Origin: Acidimicrobiales bacterium
GTDB taxonomy: Bacteria > Actinomycetota > Acidimicrobiia > Acidimicrobiales > RAAP-2
Direction: 5' to 3'
Assembly: GCA_017883075.1 (NCBI GenBank)
Contig: JADGOI010000002.1
Span: forward strand, 1-61,673
DNA length: 61,673 nucleotides
Shown here: positions 58,917 to 61,673 of the stretch, one piece after another
How the letters are laid out: every line of letters begins with the position of its first letter
How positions within the stretch are numbered: the stretch's first letter is position 1
Translations under genes and position numbers: made by a program
The notes under the pieces: generated by a model
What the model was told of the DNA's origin: nothing
The model's input: only the letters and a program-made list of their open reading frames with translations
Database searches by the model: none

Positions 58917-60773
58917 ATGAGCGTATCGATACCAGAGCCGGCACCCGTAGACGGCGACACGCAGATGGAGTTCGCCGCCACCATGGTGGACGAGTGGGTG
59001 CGGTGTGGCGTGTCCCACGCCGTCATTTGCCCGGGGTCCCGGTCCACGCCGATGGCTGTGGCACTCATCCGTCACCGCGGTATGGAGGTCCACGTCCGTC
59101 TCGATGAGCGGTCTGCATCGTTCACTTCACTCGGGATCGGTCTGGTGACCGGTCGCCCGGCGGTGATTCTGACCACGAGTGGAACCGCGGCAGCCGAGCT
59201 CCACGCCGCCGTGGTCGAGGCCGATCTGGCCCGCGTCCCTCTCGTGGTGTGCACCGCCGATCGACCACCCGAGCTCCGAGATGTCGGGGCGCCCCAGGCC
59301 ATCGATCAGCAGATGATCTTCGGTCGGTCGGTCCGCTGGTTCGTCGATCCCGGTGTGGCCGATCCGGCGAGCCGTTCCACCTGGCGTTCCCTGGCTTCCC
59401 GGACGGTGGCGGAGGCGGTCTCAGGCCCGGGCGGACCGGGACCGGTTCATGTGAATCTGCCCTTTCGGGAACCGCTTGTCCGGAAGGGTGAGGTCAGCAG
59501 AGTCGAACCCGGTCGGCCCGACGGGGCCCCCTGGTACCAGGTGGAGGTGGAACCTCGGGCCCCGACCCCGGCAGTGGTCGCCCAGATCGTGCATGCCGGC
59601 CGGACCGGCGCACGAGGGGTGATCGTGGCCGGCGCGGGTTGTGGTGACCCGGATGAGGTGTCCGCGGCTTCTGCCGCCTTGGGTTGGCCGGTGTTGGCCG
59701 ACCCCCGATCGGGGCTCCGACGCCCGGGGCCAACCCTGATCGCGGCGGCCGACGGCATCCTCCGCTCCGATATCTTTGCCGCCAGCCACCGTCCCGAGCT
59801 CGTCCTGAGACTGGGGGCGCCATGGGTGTCGAAGGTGGTGAACAGCTTTCTGGCCTCTTCGGATTCCGACGGTGTCCCGGTGATCGCGGTGGTGGAATGG
59901 GGACAGTGGGTCGACCCCGACCGCTCGGTCACGACGTTGGTGTCAGCGGACCCGACCGCGGTCTGCCGGGCCATCGTGGATGGAATGCGGAAAGGATCGG
60001 AGGCCGACCGGGGCGGCCAGGGTCAGGTGCATGACACGGCCTGGCTCGATGGTTGGCGAGCGGCGGAGTCTGCTGCCCAGGCTGCTCTTGGAGAGAGCTT
60101 GGGCGATGTGGTGACCACCCACCATGGTCGATCGACCCCGAAAGCCGGCTGGACCGAGCCAGGGTTGGCCCGGCGACTCTTTGCCGCCCTTCCCGGAGGG
60201 GCCACGCTGGTGTCCTCGTCGTCGATGCCGATACGCGATATCGAGGCATACGGGGCACCACGCCCCGACCCGCCGCGGGTCCTGGCCAACCGCGGCGCCA
60301 ACGGCATCGACGGAGTGGTCTCGACAGCCCTGGGCGTGGCGCTGGCCACCGGGCCCACCGTTGCCTTGGTGGGGGACCTGGCGTTCTTCCACGACGTGTC
60401 GGCGTTGATGCGGGCCGTGGGGTCCGACGCCCCGTGCACGGTGGTGGTCGCCGACAACGGTGGCGGAGGAGTCTTCTCGTTCCTACCCCCGGCAACCGTG
60501 CTGGACGCCGAGTCGTTCGAGACGCTGTTCGGAACCCCGCAGGCCCCCGACGTGGGGAAGGTGGCGGCAGGGTTCGGGATAGCTGTCGATGAGATAGGGC
60601 CCGACGATGGGCCTGAGGCCCTGGGAGAGGCGCTGGACCGCCGGATAGAGGGCGGCGTGCTGGCGGTGATCCGGGTACGACTACCGGGCCGGGCGGAGAA
60701 CGTGGAGATCCATGCCGGCATCAACCGGGCGGTGATCGAGGCAGTCGAGTCGGCTCCGTCGGCCGGTTGGTAG
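58917..60773 (+). CDS. menD: SEPHCHC synthase (MenD)
   Basis: ThDP-dependent enzyme that joins isochorismate and 2-oxoglutarate. VICPGSRSTPMAVALIRH, VHVRLDERSASFTSLGIGLVTGRPAVILTTSGTAAAELHAAVVEADLARVPLVVCTADRPPELRDVGAPQAIDQQ and the cofactor motif GDLAFFHDVSALMRAVGSDAPCTVVVADNGGGGVFSFLP are intact. ATG 58917 gives 618 aa; TTG 58905 is the track start. Its start is only 20 bp from menH on the other strand. Confidence 0.96.
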   Translation: MSVSIPEPAPVDGDTQMEFAATMVDEWVRCGVSHAVICPGSRSTPMAVALIRHRGMEVHVRLDERSASFTSLGIGLVTGRPAVILTTSGTAAAELHAAVVEADLARVPLVVCTADRPPELRDVGAPQAIDQQMIFGRSVRWFVDPGVADPASRSTWRSLASRTVAEAVSGPGGPGPVHVNLPFREPLVRKGEVSRVEPGRPDGAPWYQVEVEPRAPTPAVVAQIVHAGRTGARGVIVAGAGCGDPDEVSAASAALGWPVLADPRSGLRRPGPTLIAAADGILRSDIFAASHRPELVLRLGAPWVSKVVNSFLASSDSDGVPVIAVVEWGQWVDPDRSVTTLVSADPTAVCRAIVDGMRKGSEADRGGQGQVHDTAWLDGWRAAESAAQAALGESLGDVVTTHHGRSTPKAGWTEPGLARRLFAALPGGATLVSSSSMPIRDIEAYGAPRPDPPRVLANRGANGIDGVVSTALGVALATGPTVALVGDLAFFHDVSALMRAVGSDAPCTVVVADNGGGGVFSFLPPATVLDAESFETLFGTPQAPDVGKVAAGFGIAVDEIGPDDGPEALGEALDRRIEGGVLAVIRVRLPGRAENVEIHAGINRAVIEAVESAPSAGW

Positions 60774-60775
60774 GC

Positions 60776-60798
60776 GACCGGTCCTGATCGACCCGGTC
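60776..60798. terminator. short inverted repeat between menD and the LCP gene
   Basis: GACCGG and CCGGTC are complementary around an 11-nt loop, directly between the convergent menD and LCP stops. At 6 bp it is weak; a terminator is possible but not certain. Confidence 0.35.
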
Positions 60799-61673
60799 AG
60801 CAGGGTGTCGGATCGTACGACGGGATGGCAGACGGGGCGCTGGCGGCGGGTGGGGGGATCGAGGACGCCGGGCCGGTGGAGCTCGTCGACGCCGAGGTGG
60901 CAGGGGTTTCGACAGTCGGCACCGGGATTGGATTCCCGTAGGAACTCAGGGGTGGCGTGGTGACGGTTCCGGCCGGTCCGCCCAGGAATTGGGTGAACAT
61001 CTGCTGGGCTTGGGGTTGTTGGACAACTTGGACCGCCTCACCGCCGTAGGGCGCGTAGCTGCCTCCGATCGTGGGCAACGTGTAGTTCTTCAGGCTCGAG
61101 CCCGAAAAGGCGTGGTAGCGCTCGGCCAGGCTCAGCAGCATCCCTGGGCTCATCTGGCTGTCGAGGGTGACGTCGTGGGTGAGTGACGCGATGAATGACG
61201 CCGCGGTGACCGGGTTGTAGGTCGACTTGGCCCTGTTGACCACAGCCTCGATCATCAGGTTCTGGCGTTCGATGCGACCAATATCCGATGAGTAGTCGCT
61301 GTTCCACTTTCCATTTTGGTAGTACTCGAAATGCCGAGACCGTGAGAGAGCCAGTGCCTGGGCGCCGCTGAAGGTCTGACAGCCGGTCGTTTGAATATTG
61401 AGGCCGGTGCAATTTCCCAACACGCCGTTTGCGTTGCAGTCGCCGTAGTCGCGGACCGGTACCGGAACGTTCATCTTTACCCCGCCCAGCCCGTTCACCG
61501 CGTCCATGAGCCCGAAGAAGTTGACGACAATCCAGTGACTGATGGGGATCCCGAACGTGTTCTGGATGGTGGTCACCATTCCGTTGGCACCGGTCCCGCT
61601 CGGGTTCGTGTCGTTCGGCCCCGAAGCGAAGCCGGCATTGATCTTGTTCTTCGACGACACACCCGACGAGGCC
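60797..61673 (-). CDS. LytR-CpsA-Psr (LCP) family cell-wall glycopolymer ligase, 5'-truncated by window edge
   Basis: The frame is open to the window end, so the N-terminus and the first catalytic residues are not visible. The seen part has INAGFASGP, TIQNTFGIPISHWIVVNFFGLMDAVNGLGGVKMNVPVPVRD and LALSRSRHFEYYQNGKWNSDYSSDIGRIERQNLMIEAVV, all LCP features (the last Arg/Asp residues bind the polyprenyl pyrophosphate). The C-terminus is a Ser/Pro/Thr-rich tail. LCP enzymes attach teichoic acids or arabinogalactan to peptidoglycan. The track GTG at 61660 is internal. Confidence 0.9.
   Translation of the reverse strand, partial: ASSGVSSKNKINAGFASGPNDTNPSGTGANGMVTTIQNTFGIPISHWIVVNFFGLMDAVNGLGGVKMNVPVPVRDYGDCNANGVLGNCTGLNIQTTGCQTFSGAQALALSRSRHFEYYQNGKWNSDYSSDIGRIERQNLMIEAVVNRAKSTYNPVTAASFIASLTHDVTLDSQMSPGMLLSLAERYHAFSGSSLKNYTLPTIGGSYAPYGGEAVQVVQQPQAQQMFTQFLGGPAGTVTTPPLSSYGNPIPVPTVETPATSASTSSTGPASSIPPPAASAPSAIPSYDPTPC

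Noticed and set aside
57460-58920. 486-aa plus-strand ORF across menA and menH
   Set aside because: Overlaps two well supported genes in another frame and antisense; no motif.

Overview
The window is about 61.7 kb of high-GC, gene-dense bacterial DNA: 61 gene calls, mostly one after another with 4-nt start/stop overlaps. I see no mobile element, rRNA, tRNA or CRISPR array. The gene content points to Actinobacteriota. Evidence: a division cluster with ftsZ, sepF, yggT and divIVA but no ftsA; lexA divergent from a LysM membrane protein and followed by nrdR (as in Mycobacterium); a proteasome activator Bpa homologue with a C-terminal GTYL; a group 2 sigma-70 factor; menaquinone biosynthesis; and many start codons preceded at 6-7 nt by a TAnnnT -10 element, the signature of leaderless transcripts. 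A deep lineage such as Acidimicrobiia is my inference; no marker in the window settles it.

Layout. 1-957: 3' end of a D-Ala-D-Ala carboxypeptidase. 1037-10794: thrB, queF, miaB, miaA, dapF, hflX, dapC, dapD, dapE and a frameshifted TIGR03086-like gene, so tRNA modification is mixed with most of the succinylase route to diaminopimelate. 10808-19032: aldo/keto reductase, lexA with four SOS boxes, a LysM protein, nrdR, a LmbE deacetylase, dinB, DUF3040, a ROK kinase, a small conserved protein, an HNH nuclease and a lipoate ligase-like protein. 19308-38584: the division and cell-wall region mraZ-rsmH-ftsL-ftsI-murE-mraY-ftsW-murG-murC-murB-ftsQ-ftsZ-pgeF-yggS-sepF-yggT-divIVA, then dksA-like, lspA and rluD, closed by a strong bidirectional terminator. 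murF and murD are missing from their usual places.

38627-52018 is mostly on the minus strand: sigma factor, ion-channel-like membrane protein, Rrf2 regulator, an unknown protein, dnaE, bpa, a phosphodiesterase-like protein, a PhzF-like enzyme, an unknown protein and a YyaL/thioredoxin-fold protein. A histidine phosphatase lies on the plus strand inside this block. 52166-60773: acyl-CoA synthetase and SDR (divergent), then menE, menB, menA, menH and menD in alternating orientation. 60797-61673: C-terminal part of an LCP cell-wall ligase.

The parts fit together. dapC/D/E/F make meso-DAP, and MurE carries the DNPRSE motif expected of a DAP-adding ligase. mraY/murG/murC/murB/ftsW/ftsI build and polymerise the wall precursor, and carboxypeptidase and LCP proteins modify the wall. 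FtsZ, SepF and DivIVA place it. The SOS-controlled LysM protein beside lexA probably halts division after DNA damage. Nothing here is an obviously new defence or mobile system. The most unusual points are the dcw cluster without murD and murF, a pgeF gene with no ATG, GTG or TTG start (a CTG overlaps the ftsZ stop), the dense leaderless-promoter grammar, the four-operator SOS region and a lysine/proline-repeat tail on a DksA-type zinc finger.
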